The position numbers and the translations under genes were made by a program. Below, piece after piece: positions 1 to 8,801 of a stretch of DNA of 32,659 nt (positions within the stretch are counted from its first letter, which is position 1; each line of letters opens with the position of its first letter). The notes below the pieces were generated by a model. The model saw only the letters and a program-made list of their open reading frames with translations. It did no database searches and had not been told where the DNA came from. Origin of the DNA: Pseudomonadales bacterium (GTDB lineage Bacteria > Pseudomonadota > Gammaproteobacteria > Pseudomonadales > Azotimanducaceae); assembly GCA_022825925.1 (NCBI GenBank), contig JAJDVW010000084.1:1-32659 (forward strand), in the 5' to 3' direction.

Positions 1-97
1 GGCGGGCTGCCCCGGTTTGTGGCCTCGCCAAACCTGACGCCGTCAAGGATGACCCTAGTCTGCCCGAAATCCCGCGGGCGACCAATGCACTCATTTC

Positions 98-718
98 ATG
101 CTTCGGGGTGGGCCGCAGAACGCGGCCCATGAGCGTTTGGAACGTATAGCGGAGGTCGTGCGACAGATTCCCGAGGAGCCGTTCGCCAGCATTGGGTTCG
201 AGGAGACCTCCCTCGGTGACGTCATGGCCGGCTTCGTGGCGGACGCAGAGCATGAGGCCGGTGACAGAAGGCTCGTGGATGCGCGGATCCTCTCGGATGG
301 GACTTTGCGCATGCTCGCCATCGTCACGGCATTGGAGACGGTTCCGGAAGGATCGCGCATCGTTGTCGAGGAGTTCGACAACGGCCTCCATCCGAGCCGC
401 GCAGGGTTGCTCGTGGGAGCGCTTTCGGCGACGGCGAGCCGCCGCAAGCTGAATGTGCTCGTGACGACACACAATCCAGCGTTCATGGACGCACTGGATG
501 AGTCGCAGATGGATAGCGTCCTCATTTGCCACGGACACGAATCCGGCGCCGGGTCGCGGGTAACCCGGCTTGGCGCATTGGACATTGCCGGGACGATCGG
601 GCTGCGCGGCGGTCTGGGGGATTTCGTGACGCGCGGTGCTCTCGACGACCATCTTGCGCCGGATTTCGCGGAAAGACGCTCCGAGCAAACGCGGGAGTGG
701 CTCGCGTCCCTGTCTTGA
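98..718 (+). CDS. AAA ATPase, C-terminal half (5' end broken or missing)
   Basis: This is the C-terminal half of an ABC/SMC-like AAA ATPase (AAA_15/AAA_21, OLD-like). Visible are the signature LSDGTLRMLAI, a Walker B strand RIVVEEFDNGLHPSR and the switch histidine in LVTTHNP. No Walker A motif lies in this frame, and stops at 35-37 and 47-49 close it upstream, so the ATG at 98 is probably not the true start. Another frame is open from base 3 to about 148 and reads DDPSLPEIPRATNALISCF just before the ATG. Joined to LRGGPQNAAHERLERI it gives a plausible continuous linker, which suggests a frameshift near 97 and an N-terminus outside the window. The stop overlaps the start of the PIN-like gene in a TTGA. 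An ATPase paired with a nuclease-like partner suggests a defence or toxin-antitoxin role; that is inference. Confidence 0.72.
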   Translation: MLRGGPQNAAHERLERIAEVVRQIPEEPFASIGFEETSLGDVMAGFVADAEHEAGDRRLVDARILSDGTLRMLAIVTALETVPEGSRIVVEEFDNGLHPSRAGLLVGALSATASRRKLNVLVTTHNPAFMDALDESQMDSVLICHGHESGAGSRVTRLGALDIAGTIGLRGGLGDFVTRGALDDHLAPDFAERRSEQTREWLASLS

Positions 719-1128
719 GCGACGCAGCGATTCTTGATACGTCGTGGCTGCTCGAACTTTATCGAGTGCCGGGCTGTTTCGAGGAATCGCAGACGCAGAC
801 CGTCGACCTCATCGAAGCGAGGTATGAGTTGTTTGCCACCGTACCCGTGCTGTTCGAGGTTGCCAGTCACATCACCCACGTACGCGACGGTGGTCGGCGG
901 CGCAGACTTGGCGAAAGGCTCCGGGACGACATCCGGAGTTCCATTGATCGGGAGAGTCCATGGACTATCGCCAACGTGGGGTCGGCAATCCTGCTCCGCT
1001 CGGCGGATGTCCTGCGCTTGGCCGAGCGATTCCTGGAGTCGACGGGTCCCAACTACTCCTTCGCGGGCGTTTCGATCATTGACCTTGCAGCCGAGCTTCG
1101 TCGACCGGGACAACGATCCGGATTCTGA
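715..1128 (+). CDS. PIN-like nuclease paired with the ATPase; probable 3' frameshift
   Basis: A small protein of about 137 residues with PIN-like features: an early Asp in ILDTSWLLELY, an acidic residue in VLFEVASHI and a late acidic strand SIIDLAAEL. PIN domains are Mg-dependent RNases common in toxins. The TTG at 715 is chosen because TTGA overlaps the ATPase stop, implying translational coupling; a GTG at 697 is an alternative. In this frame the gene ends as LRRPGQRSGF. A change of frame near 1112 continues as TIRILTFNRRLTSCSD to a stop at 1161-1163. That is how PIN proteins usually end (a hydrophobic strand, then T-F-N/D-R-x-L), so the visible C-terminus is probably a frameshift product. 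The PIN call rests on motif pattern only. Confidence 0.6.
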   Translation: MSDAAILDTSWLLELYRVPGCFEESQTQTVDLIEARYELFATVPVLFEVASHITHVRDGGRRRRLGERLRDDIRSSIDRESPWTIANVGSAILLRSADVLRLAERFLESTGPNYSFAGVSIIDLAAELRRPGQRSGF

Positions 1129-1245
1129 CCTTCAACCGGCGATTGACCTCGTGTTCCGATTGAAGTCGCCGGTCGCTCGACGCCCGCGACGACGTAAGGC
1201 GCTCCGGGATACCGGACCATGATGCCGGGGCGGAAGCCGTGGGCG

Positions 1246-2526
1246 TCAACGTCGCTGCGGAGAGAACGGTTCGAGATCGACCGCTGGGGTCTGCCCGCAA
1301 AGTTGGTCGGTGAGTAGCCGTGCGGAGCCGGCGGCCTGGGTCCACCCCAGCCCGCCGTGCCCGGTGTTGACGTAGACGCCGGCAACGCCGGTCGGCCCGA
1401 TCAGCGGCAGTCCGTCGGCGGACAGCGGCCGCAGGCCGGTGAACGGCTGGACGGTGGCCGGGTCGAGCGACCGGGCGAACTCGGGCAGGACCGCCTCCAC
1501 CAGCCCCATCATGTAGGCGACGCGGTCCGGATGCAGGCGGGTGTCCGCCCCGGCGAAGTCCACGGTGCCCGCGACGCGCAGGGCGTCGCCGAGGACGTTG
1601 ACGGCGGCGTGTACGCCCATGTCCGCAATGACGTGCCGCGGCCGCGTCGGCCAGTCTTCCAGCGGAATGGTCAGCGCGTAGCCCTTGGCAGGGGCGACGG
1701 GCAGGCGAATGCCCAGCGGCCGGGCCAGGTGCGTGGAGTACGTGGCGGCGGCGATGACCACCGCGTCGGCCCGCAGCGCTTCCTCCGCCGTCCGCACGGA
1801 GAGGCCGGAGCCGTGGTTCTCGATGCCGAGTACGGGCGTGTCATACCGGAAGGCGACGCCGAGCGCCGCTGCCCTGGCGGCCAGGCCGCACGTGAAGCGC
1901 CAGGAGTCGCCCGATTCTTCACGCGGAAACCGGATCGCGCCCTCGATCCGGTCGGCGATCGGCCCGAGGCTCGGCTCGTGCTGCAACAGCGTGTCCCGGT
2001 CGAGACGTTCCCAGACCGCTCCGGCCTCCCCGATGTGCTCGAGGACTGGCAGGTACCCGTCGAGCGCCGCGCGGTCGCGGAACACGAACAGCGATCCGCA
2101 CGAGCGCCCCGCGTAGTCGATGCGCTCGTCTTCCCGCAGTAGCGCCATGCACGCCCGGCTGTACTGGGCGAGTTCGCGGTTGAGGGTCGTGTTCCGGAGG
2201 AACGTCTCGGTGTTCGCCGCCCGCAGGAACCGCAGACCCCAGGGGACCAGCCGCAGCAACTGCGACGTGCGCAGGAGCTTGGGCGCGGTCTTCCGGTTCG
2301 CGCCCAGGCTCTCCCACCACCACCCGGGCAACGCGCGCAGGACGCCTGGCCGGTTCCAGGGCTCCGGACACTCGAACTGCAGGTAGCCGCCGTTGCCGAA
2401 GCTCGCCTCCCGCGCCGGGCCGGAGTTGCGCTCCAGCACGGTCACCCGGGCGCCGGCACGCGCGAGGTAGAACGCGCTGCAGACCCCCTGCAGGCCGGCG
2501 CCGACGACGATCACGTGCATGGACAT
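1246..2526 (-). CDS. DadA-like FAD-dependent D-amino acid dehydrogenase/oxidase
   Basis: A 426-residue flavoprotein of the DAO/DadA family, which oxidatively deaminates D-amino acids or related secondary amines. The N-terminus has the Rossmann FAD motif HVIVVGAGLQGVCSAFYLA and an Arg/Glu ADP-binding turn (VTVLERN). The C-terminus has the family closing motif GLRPLSADGLPLIGP followed by VYVNTGHGGLGWTQAAGSA. The ATG at 2524-2526 is preferred because GGGAGG lies nine bases upstream; a TTG at 2533-2535 lies too close to that site. It is the last gene of a minus-strand run, 15 bases after trpC. The substrate cannot be read from sequence; glycine oxidase or another amine oxidase of the same fold is possible. 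Confidence 0.85.
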   Translation of the reverse strand: MSMHVIVVGAGLQGVCSAFYLARAGARVTVLERNSGPAREASFGNGGYLQFECPEPWNRPGVLRALPGWWWESLGANRKTAPKLLRTSQLLRLVPWGLRFLRAANTETFLRNTTLNRELAQYSRACMALLREDERIDYAGRSCGSLFVFRDRAALDGYLPVLEHIGEAGAVWERLDRDTLLQHEPSLGPIADRIEGAIRFPREESGDSWRFTCGLAARAAALGVAFRYDTPVLGIENHGSGLSVRTAEEALRADAVVIAAATYSTHLARPLGIRLPVAPAKGYALTIPLEDWPTRPRHVIADMGVHAAVNVLGDALRVAGTVDFAGADTRLHPDRVAYMMGLVEAVLPEFARSLDPATVQPFTGLRPLSADGLPLIGPTGVAGVYVNTGHGGLGWTQAAGSARLLTDQLCGQTPAVDLEPFSPQRR

Positions 2527-2541
2527 GGGCGGCAACCTCCC

Positions 2542-3318
2542 TTAGCGGAAGAACAGTCTCTCGAGGGCGTCTCCGGGGTCCTCCGCGCGCATGAACGCCT
2601 CGCCCACGAGGAACGCCTCGACGCCGGCGTCGCGCATCCGCCGCACGTCCCCGGACGTATGGATGCCGCTCTCGGTGACGACGGTGACCTCGGGCGGGAT
2701 CTTGGGCAGCAGCGCGAGGGTGGTGTCCAGCGTCGTCTCGAACGTCTTGAGGTCGCGGTTGTTGATGCCGAGCAGGGTCGGCGCGAGGGCGAGGGCGGTC
2801 TCGACCTCCGCCGCGTCGTGCACCTCGACCAGCACGTCCATGCCGAGGTCCCGCGCGAGCGCGTCGAACTCGGCGAGCGCGCCCGGGTCGAGCGCGGCGA
2901 CGATGAGCAGGATGCAGTCCGCGCCGAGCGTGCGCGACTCGAACACCTGCCAGGCGTCGACGATGAAGTCCTTGCGCAGCGCCGGCAGGGCGGTGGCGTC
3001 GCGGGCCGCCGCGAGGTACGTGTCGTGGCCCTGGAAGTAGCGCTCGTCGGTGAGGACGGAAAGGCCGGCGGCCCCGGCGGCCTCGTAGGCGCGGGCGATG
3101 CCGCCGGGCTCGAACTCCGGTCGGATCACGCCCTGGCTCGGCGACGCCTTCTTGATCTCCGCGATGACGCCGGGGCGACGATCCCGCAGGGCCGCGGCGA
3201 ACCCCCGGGGCGGGGGCGCCGCTTCGGCGGCCGAACGTATCTCCGCGAGGGGGAGAGCCCGCGCGCGCCGGGCCACCTCCGCGGTCTTGTGGGCGAGGAT
3301 CTCGTCGAGAATCGTCAT
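2542..3318 (-). CDS. trpC: Indole-3-glycerol phosphate synthase
   Basis: A 258-residue (beta/alpha)8 enzyme that closes CdRP to indole-3-glycerol phosphate in tryptophan synthesis. Family motifs are in order: ILDEILAHK at the N-terminus, [19 protein letters not shown] (the catalytic Glu/Lys region), [39 protein letters not shown] and [15 protein letters not shown]. Length is normal for monofunctional TrpC and there is no fused TrpF. The start codon overlaps the trpD stop as ATGA, indicating coupled translation. Confidence 0.96.
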   Translation of the reverse strand: MTILDEILAHKTAEVARRARALPLAEIRSAAEAAPPPRGFAAALRDRRPGVIAEIKKASPSQGVIRPEFEPGGIARAYEAAGAAGLSVLTDERYFQGHDTYLAAARDATALPALRKDFIVDAWQVFESRTLGADCILLIVAALDPGALAEFDALARDLGMDVLVEVHDAAEVETALALAPTLLGINNRDLKTFETTLDTTLALLPKIPPEVTVVTESGIHTSGDVRRMRDAGVEAFLVGEAFMRAEDPGDALERLFFR

Positions 3319-4340
3319 CCGTCGGCGATGACGCGGCACATCCTGACGAGTTCGTTCAACCCCTCGCGTGCCTGTCCGGAGGCGATGACGTCCTGCGCCA
3401 TGGTGACGCCGTCGGAGAGGCTGAGCGTCACGCCGGCGGCATAGATGGCGGCCCCGGCGTTCAGGGCGACGATGTCGGCCGCCGCCTCGTCGGTCGCATC
3501 GAGCGCCGCCTCGACCAGCGCGAGGCTCGCGGCCGGCGAATCGGCCCGGAGACCGTCGACGTCGTGGCGGGCGAGACCGAAGTCCGCGGGTTCGACGTCG
3601 TACTCGGTGATCGTGCCGGCATCGAGTTCCACCACGTGGGACGCTCCGGCGATCGACAGTTCGTCGAGGCCGTCCGAGTGCACGACCAGCACGCGCTCCG
3701 CGCCGAGCAGCGCGGCCACCTCGGCGAGGGGGCGCTGCCACTCGCGGGCGAACACGCCGATGACCTGGCGCCGCGCGCCGGCCGGGTTGGTCAGCGGACC
3801 GAGCACGTTGAACACGGTGCGCACGCCGAGTTCCCGGCGTACGGGGCCGGCATGTCGCATGGCGCCGTGGTGCACCTGCGCGAACAGGAAGCCGACGCCG
3901 ACCTCCGTGATGCAGCGCGCGATCTCGTCGGGTGCGAGGTCGAGGGACACCCCGGCGGCCTCGAGCACGTCGGCGCTGCCGCTCCTGCTCGTCATGCCCC
4001 GGTTGCCGTGCTTGGCGACGTGGGCGCCGGCGGCCGCGGCGGCAAATGCCGCGGCCGTCGAGATGTTGAAGAGTTTCGCCGCTCCGCTGCCGCCGGTGCC
4101 GCAGGTGTCGACGAGGTGCGGCACGTCCACGGCGACCTTGGTCGAGACCGCGCGCATCGCCTGGGCGGCGCCGGCGATCTCGTCGGTGGACTCGCCCCGC
4201 GTGCGCAGGGCGATCAGCAGCCCGGCGATCTGGGCCGGAGTCGCCTCGCCGGCCATCACGATGCCGAACACCTCCCGCGCCTCGTCGCGGGTCAGCCGTT
4301 CGCCGGCGGTCAGCCGCTCGAGGGCGTCCTGGATGTTCAT
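3315..4340 (-). CDS. trpD: Anthranilate phosphoribosyltransferase
   Basis: A 341-residue enzyme that transfers phosphoribose from PRPP to anthranilate. The PRPP/Mg-binding motif [15 protein letters not shown] is followed by [23 protein letters not shown], both diagnostic. Further family segments are [31 protein letters not shown] and HSDGLDEL. The ATG at 4338-4340 ([10 protein letters not shown]) is chosen over an upstream in-frame start because GGAG sits about eight bases before it and it matches the usual TrpD N-terminus. It lies 28 bases after trpG and overlaps trpC by four bases. Confidence 0.96.
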   Translation of the reverse strand: MNIQDALERLTAGERLTRDEAREVFGIVMAGEATPAQIAGLLIALRTRGESTDEIAGAAQAMRAVSTKVAVDVPHLVDTCGTGGSGAAKLFNISTAAAFAAAAAGAHVAKHGNRGMTSRSGSADVLEAAGVSLDLAPDEIARCITEVGVGFLFAQVHHGAMRHAGPVRRELGVRTVFNVLGPLTNPAGARRQVIGVFAREWQRPLAEVAALLGAERVLVVHSDGLDELSIAGASHVVELDAGTITEYDVEPADFGLARHDVDGLRADSPAASLALVEAALDATDEAAADIVALNAGAAIYAAGVTLSLSDGVTMAQDVIASGQAREGLNELVRMCRVIADG

Positions 4341-4368
4341 GGACAGACTCCGCCGGATCGGTGAGGGC

Positions 4369-4968
<600 letters not shown>

Positions 4969-4986
4969 GGGGTCGGTCTCCGGGAC

Positions 4987-5421
4987 TCAGCGGCGCGCCA
5001 CGAGGAGGGTGACTTCCTGCGTGAGCACCAGGGCGCCGTCCGCGTCGGTGACGGTGTCGGCGAGCGTCAGGATACCGGCGTCAGGGCGACTGCCCGACGG
5101 CCGCTTGCCGACGCAGCGCGTCTCGTAGGTGAGCGTCGTGCCGGCGCGCGCGGGATTCGGCAGCCGCAGCTTGTCCTTGCCGAGCATCGCCACCACCTCG
5201 ATGCGGTCCTCGTGATCGAAGAAGAGCCGCGTGCAGACGGCGAAGAGATGGGCGGATGACGCCACCAGGCCGCCGAAGACCGAGTCCGCGGCGGCGGCGG
5301 GATCGGTGTGGAAGGGCTGCGGGTCCCAGGCGCGGGCGAAGTCGACGATGGCGTCGTCGGTCAGCGTCCACGTCCCGACGACCGAGCGATAGTCGTCGGG
5401 GATGTCGTCGAAGAAGCGCAT
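4987..5421 (-). CDS. MaoC-like (R)-enoyl-CoA hydratase, hot-dog fold
   Basis: A 144-residue single hot-dog protein. The hydratase 2 motif appears as FARAWDPQPFHTDP, with the Asp and His expected at the active site, followed by FGGLVASSAHLFAVCTRLFF, the usual helix. Such proteins hydrate trans-2-enoyl-CoA or act as uncharacterised dehydratases. It sits between the deleted bioB (43 bases upstream) and trpG (18 bases downstream). Nothing in tryptophan synthesis needs it, so co-transcription may be incidental. Length is typical for the single-domain class; the substrate is unknown. Confidence 0.83.
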   Translation of the reverse strand: MRFFDDIPDDYRSVVGTWTLTDDAIVDFARAWDPQPFHTDPAAAADSVFGGLVASSAHLFAVCTRLFFDHEDRIEVVAMLGKDKLRLPNPARAGTTLTYETRCVGKRPSGSRPDAGILTLADTVTDADGALVLTQEVTLLVARR

Positions 5422-5464
5422 GGAGCGCGGCCGGTGCAGGAGGATGCGTATCCGGAGAGAAGCG

Positions 5465-5968
5465 CTAGGGCGACTGGGCAGCGAGCCCGAGGTCCTCGAA
5501 CATCTCCTTGTAGTAGTCGAGGCCGGCGTCGGCGAGTTCCCGGGCCTGCTCGGCCGTCAGCATGCCGAGGGTCACGCAGGTCTCCATGCCGGTCGCCTTC
5601 ACGGCGCGCACCAGCTCCGACACTCTCGAGGTCTGCGAGTTGGTCGGGGCCCGCCAGGCCGCCCCCATGCAGAAGCGCGTGGCGCCGGCCGCGCGCGCCT
5701 GCCCAGCGGCGGTGACCACATCCTCGACGGGCAGCACGTTGTGCGTGTCCACGCCCGTGTCGTAGTGCACGCTCTGCGGACAGTACTTGCAGTCCTCGGG
5801 GCAGCCGCCCGTCTTGATGCTGAGCAGCGTGCTGATCTGCACTTCGTTCGCCGGGTGCCGGCGCCGGTGGATGCCCTGGGCCTCGAAAAGAAGGTCGTTC
5901 AGGGGCCGGTCGAACAGCGCCAGCACCTCGTCAACGGTCCAGTCATGCCGGATTTCCTGAGCGGACAA
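5465..5968 (-). pseudogene. bioB: Biotin synthase with a large internal deletion
   Basis: The first 150 or so residues are unmistakable Bio[43 protein letters not shown] (the CxxxCxxC radical-SAM cluster), then [19 protein letters not shown] and LADAGLDYY. Directly after DYY the frame continues [14 protein letters not shown] and stops. That resembles the extreme C-terminus of BioB (after the TTPNPE region), not the expected NHNLDTSPEFYG. Roughly 150 residues of barrel, including the Cys and Arg equivalent to E. coli C188 and R260 that bind the [2Fe-2S] sulfur donor, are missing while the frame is kept. The product is 167 residues instead of about 330-350 and should not make biotin. The start is a TTG at 5966-5968. 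An assembly deletion is the alternative. Confidence 0.85.
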
Positions 5969-6027
5969 GCTATAGTCCCCGGATGCGAAACGCGCAGCCT
6001 ACCGAAACGCGGTGGGCCGTGCCAATT

Positions 6028-6066
6028 CCGCACGAACGCTCGGTCAACGCCCGAGCGTTCGTGCGG
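6028..6066. repeat. Perfect 16-bp inverted repeat with 7-base loop
   Basis: Left arm CCGCACGAACGCTCGG (6028-6043), loop TCAACGC, right arm CCGAGCGTTCGTGCGG (6051-6066), without a mismatch. It lies in the divergent space between the bioB remnant and the plus-strand ATPase. No T-run follows on either side, which argues against a standard intrinsic terminator. It could be a cruciform, a dimeric regulator site or a recombination site. Confidence 0.85.
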
Positions 6067-6080
6067 GGGGCCTTGGTAAG

Positions 6081-7270
6081 ATGGGGCACACAGGCTTCCG
6101 GCTACCTTCGTCCATGGCCGCCGACACGCAACGTGATCTCCTGCGCCTCCCTAGCCTCCACGTCGAAGGGTTTCGGGGGATTGGCAGGCTGTCGATTCCA
6201 CGACTGGGGCGCGTCACACTCCTCGCGGGCCGGAACGGCATCGGCAAGACGACCGTGCTTGACTCTGTCCGGATATTTGCGGCGCGGGGACGACCGATGG
6301 TCATCCATGGACTCCTCCAGGGACGCGAGGAGTTCGCCGCTGGGCTTGACGAGGATCACGATCCGATCATCGTCCCGGACTTCACGGCCTTGTTCCATGG
6401 GCGGAATCCCGAGCGGGTCCCTACGATCTGCATTGGCCCAAGTGATGGCGACGAGGAGGCAGTCCGCTCGGCGTGTCAAACAGCCACGACTGGACGGCGG
6501 CCCAGCAGGAGTTGTTCTCCAGGCTCTCCGTGGACGCCGAGCTCACGCTGCTGAGTGTCATGATCGGGTCGCGCAAACGGTTGTTCCCCTGGGCCCTCGC
6601 CGGGGAGGAAAGCAACCCGTTCGAGGCGAGATGGCGCTACTCGCTGCGGCGGTTGCAGCGACTGTTCGACGAGGACGACTGGCCGACCGGCATCGAGTGT
6701 CAATCGCTCGGCCCAGGACTGCTGAGCACCCGTCAGTTGGCCTCTCTTTGGGATGAGGTCGCGCTGACGGACGACGAGGCGGCCTCGAGACAGGCCCTGC
6801 GGTTGGCGTTGGGAAGGGACATCGACGGGGTTGCGGTAGTCGGAGACGACGCGCGGGTTCCAGGAAGGGCTCGCCAGCGAGTGGTGGTGAGGTTGGCAGA
6901 GCACCGTCGTCCGGTGCCTCTGAAGAGCTTGGGCGACGGCGCAACCCGCATGTTCGGCGTCGCGCTTGCGTTGGCGAACAGCCGGAACGGGTTTCTCGTG
7001 ATTGACGAGGCCGAGAACGGGATACATCACTCGGTGCAACGAGACTTCTGGAACATGGTGCTCCGCACCGCACAGGAGAACGACGTGCAGGTACTTGCGA
7101 CCACGCATGGGTGGGATTGCGTGACCGGCTTCGCGCGCGCCTGCGCGGACTGTTCAGACGTCGAAGGCGTCCTGGTGCGGATCGAGCGGGGAGGAGAGGG
7201 CCTTCGAGCCGTTGAGTACTCCGAGGAAGACCTTGAGACGGTAGCCGACCATGGGATCGAGGTCAGGTAA
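6081..7270 (+). pseudogene. AAA ATPase of a TOPRIM-paired defence-like locus, frameshifted
   Basis: Two overlapping frames together make one OLD/AAA_15-type ATPase of about 395 residues. The first frame (to 6554) reads LHVEGFRGIGRLSI and the Walker A VTLLAGRNGIGKTTVLDSV. The second (open after a stop at 6443-6445) carries the signature VPLKSLGDGATRMFGVALAL, Walker B GFLVIDEAENGIHHSV and the switch segment VQVLATTHGWDC. Neither frame alone has both halves of the ATP site. The shift must lie between about 6446 and 6490. The start is uncertain: ATG 6081 or ATG 6114, neither with a clear Shine-Dalgarno. The stop overlaps the start of the DUF3226 gene by 20 bases. It is either an inactivated gene or a sequencing indel. 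Confidence 0.8.
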
Positions 7271-7892
7271 CGGCGTGGCGGTTGGCGAGTCGGTAGCGGA
7301 ACGCGTCCTGCTGGTGGAGGGCGACGACGACCTTCACGTGGTTAGGCACATTTGCGCACGCCACGGATCGATGCCGGGGTTCTCGGTCGAGCCGAAGGGA
7401 AGTGTGGAGCAGGTCCTGCGTGCCATCGGTCCCGAAGTCAAGGTTCCCGGTCGGCGGTCGGTCGGTGTTCTCGTCGACGCCAACGATGATCTGAACTCGC
7501 GATGGCAAGCGATCAGTGACCGTTTGACGAGGGCAGGAATCGTGACGCCGCCTGCTGCCCAGCCCGGTGGCACCGTCGCCGAGAGCAGCCCCCGGGTTGG
7601 CGTCTGGCTGATGCCGGACAACGTATCGGCCGGGGAACTGGAGGACTTCGCCGTCCGACTCATACCTGCCGACGATCCGATTTGGCCAGAGGCGCGTCGC
7701 TACATCGACGGTATCCCGGTGGAGCGAAGGAAGTTCGCTTCGAGCAAGGCGATGAGGGCGAGACTGTACGTCTGGTTGGCGGCCCGCAAGGAGCCGCGTC
7801 GGATCGGATCGGCGATCGGCACAGGGGATCTGCAGGCGAGCGAACCGTTGGCGGTCAGCTTTGCGGACTGGCTTCGGCGGGTCTTCCGATGA
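7251..7892 (+). CDS. DUF3226 TOPRIM-like protein
   Basis: A 213-residue protein resembling DUF3226, a TOPRIM-like fold. The N-terminal strand RVLLVEGDDDLHVVRHI supplies the metal-binding Glu (about residue 23), and RSVGVLVDANDDLNSRW supplies the D-x-x-D-D cluster (residues 76-80). VGVWLMPDNVSAGELEDFAVRLI is a further family segment. TOPRIM domains in OLD-family and PARIS systems are effector nucleases regulated by an AAA ATPase encoded next door, which is the arrangement here. The ATG at 7251 overlaps the ATPase 3' end, consistent with coupling. The gene itself looks intact. The defence role is inferred from family and pairing. Confidence 0.75.
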   Translation: MGSRSGNGVAVGESVAERVLLVEGDDDLHVVRHICARHGSMPGFSVEPKGSVEQVLRAIGPEVKVPGRRSVGVLVDANDDLNSRWQAISDRLTRAGIVTPPAAQPGGTVAESSPRVGVWLMPDNVSAGELEDFAVRLIPADDPIWPEARRYIDGIPVERRKFASSKAMRARLYVWLAARKEPRRIGSAIGTGDLQASEPLAVSFADWLRRVFR

Positions 7893-7926
7893 GACGTTGG
7901 TCCGTAGCGTTGGAGCGTTCGCGCGC

Positions 7927-8718
7927 TTGAAAGGCTTGGTCCAGTTGGGCGTGCTCGTGGTCACGGTCTACGTGGGGCTCTGCGCCTTCCTCTTCCTCAT
8001 GCAGCACCGGCTCATCTTTCATCCGCGTCCCGTCGGTCACGTGCCCGTCGGACCGCAATTCGTTCCGACGGCCGTCCACGCGGACGATGTCACGCTACGC
8101 GGCTGGATCGTCAAGGAGGCGTCCGAGGGCCCGGTCCTCATCTATTTCGGGGGCAATGCCGAGGACATCTCCGGGCGTCTCGGCGACTTTGCGGCCCTCG
8201 ATGCGACGACCGTGCTGATCAGCTACCGGGGCTACGGGGGAAGCGACGGCGTCCCCACGGCGAGCGACCTGGTCAGGGACGCGGGGGTGGTCGTGGAGAC
8301 GATGCGGGAGCGTTTCGGCGGAGACCGGGAGCTGATCCTCTTCGGGCGCAGCCTGGGCACGGGCATCGCCGCCCTGGCGGCCGGCGCCGTCCCGGTGGAC
8401 GGGCTGATCCTGCTGAGCCCCTACGTCAGCATCGCGCGCATCGCCGCGCGGCGCTTCCCGGTGTTTCCGGTACGGTGGCTGCTGCGTCACGACATCGATG
8501 CCTCGACGGTGGCCGACAGCCTGCCGGAACGTCTGCTCGTGTTGTACTCGCGTCACGACAACGTGGTGCCGACGGCGGAGTCCCGCGCGTTCGTCCGCCT
8601 GCTTGCGTCCGAGCCGCGGGTGGTCGAGTTCTCGGGAGACCACAACGCGCCGATGACCGTTCCGCCGATCTGGGGGGCGATCGAAGGGTTCCTGAACGGG
8701 GACGACCGGGCCGTCTGA
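7927..8718 (+). CDS. Membrane-anchored alpha/beta hydrolase (BEM46/ABHD13-like)
   Basis: A serine hydrolase with one N-terminal membrane helix (about residues 4-24) followed by MQHRLIFHPRP, the usual junction in this family. The triad is visible: Ser142 in LFGRSLGTG, Asp211 in LYSRHDNVVPT and His239 in FSGDHNAP. LIYFGGNAEDIS and LISYRGYGGSDG are the oxyanion and post-beta4 regions. All in-frame starts are TTG; 7927 is chosen because GGAG lies 11 bases before it and it leaves a compact N-terminus. TTG 7861 would overlap the DUF3226 gene by 32 bases. The substrate is unknown. It is likely separate from the defence-like pair upstream. Confidence 0.8.
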   Translation: MKGLVQLGVLVVTVYVGLCAFLFLMQHRLIFHPRPVGHVPVGPQFVPTAVHADDVTLRGWIVKEASEGPVLIYFGGNAEDISGRLGDFAALDATTVLISYRGYGGSDGVPTASDLVRDAGVVVETMRERFGGDRELILFGRSLGTGIAALAAGAVPVDGLILLSPYVSIARIAARRFPVFPVRWLLRHDIDASTVADSLPERLLVLYSRHDNVVPTAESRAFVRLLASEPRVVEFSGDHNAPMTVPPIWGAIEGFLNGDDRAV

Positions 8719-8801
8719 GGCGCGCTGCCGTGGTGGTAGCGGGCGCCGTTCCTCACTATGCTGGCTGGCCACGACGCGAAGGCGAACGGGCGGGGGACGA
8801 C

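Noticed and set aside
91..1113. Long minus-strand open frame opposite the first ATPase/PIN pair
   Set aside because: Low-complexity Ser/Arg/Pro composition without motifs; the plus strand carries clear ATPase motifs.
1357..2142. Plus-strand open frame inside the DadA-like gene
   Set aside because: Arg/Gly/Val-rich antisense shadow typical of G+C-rich DNA; the minus strand has a full FAD-protein pattern.
6028..6066. Intrinsic terminator
   Set aside because: No T-run on either side, and the genes flanking it diverge.
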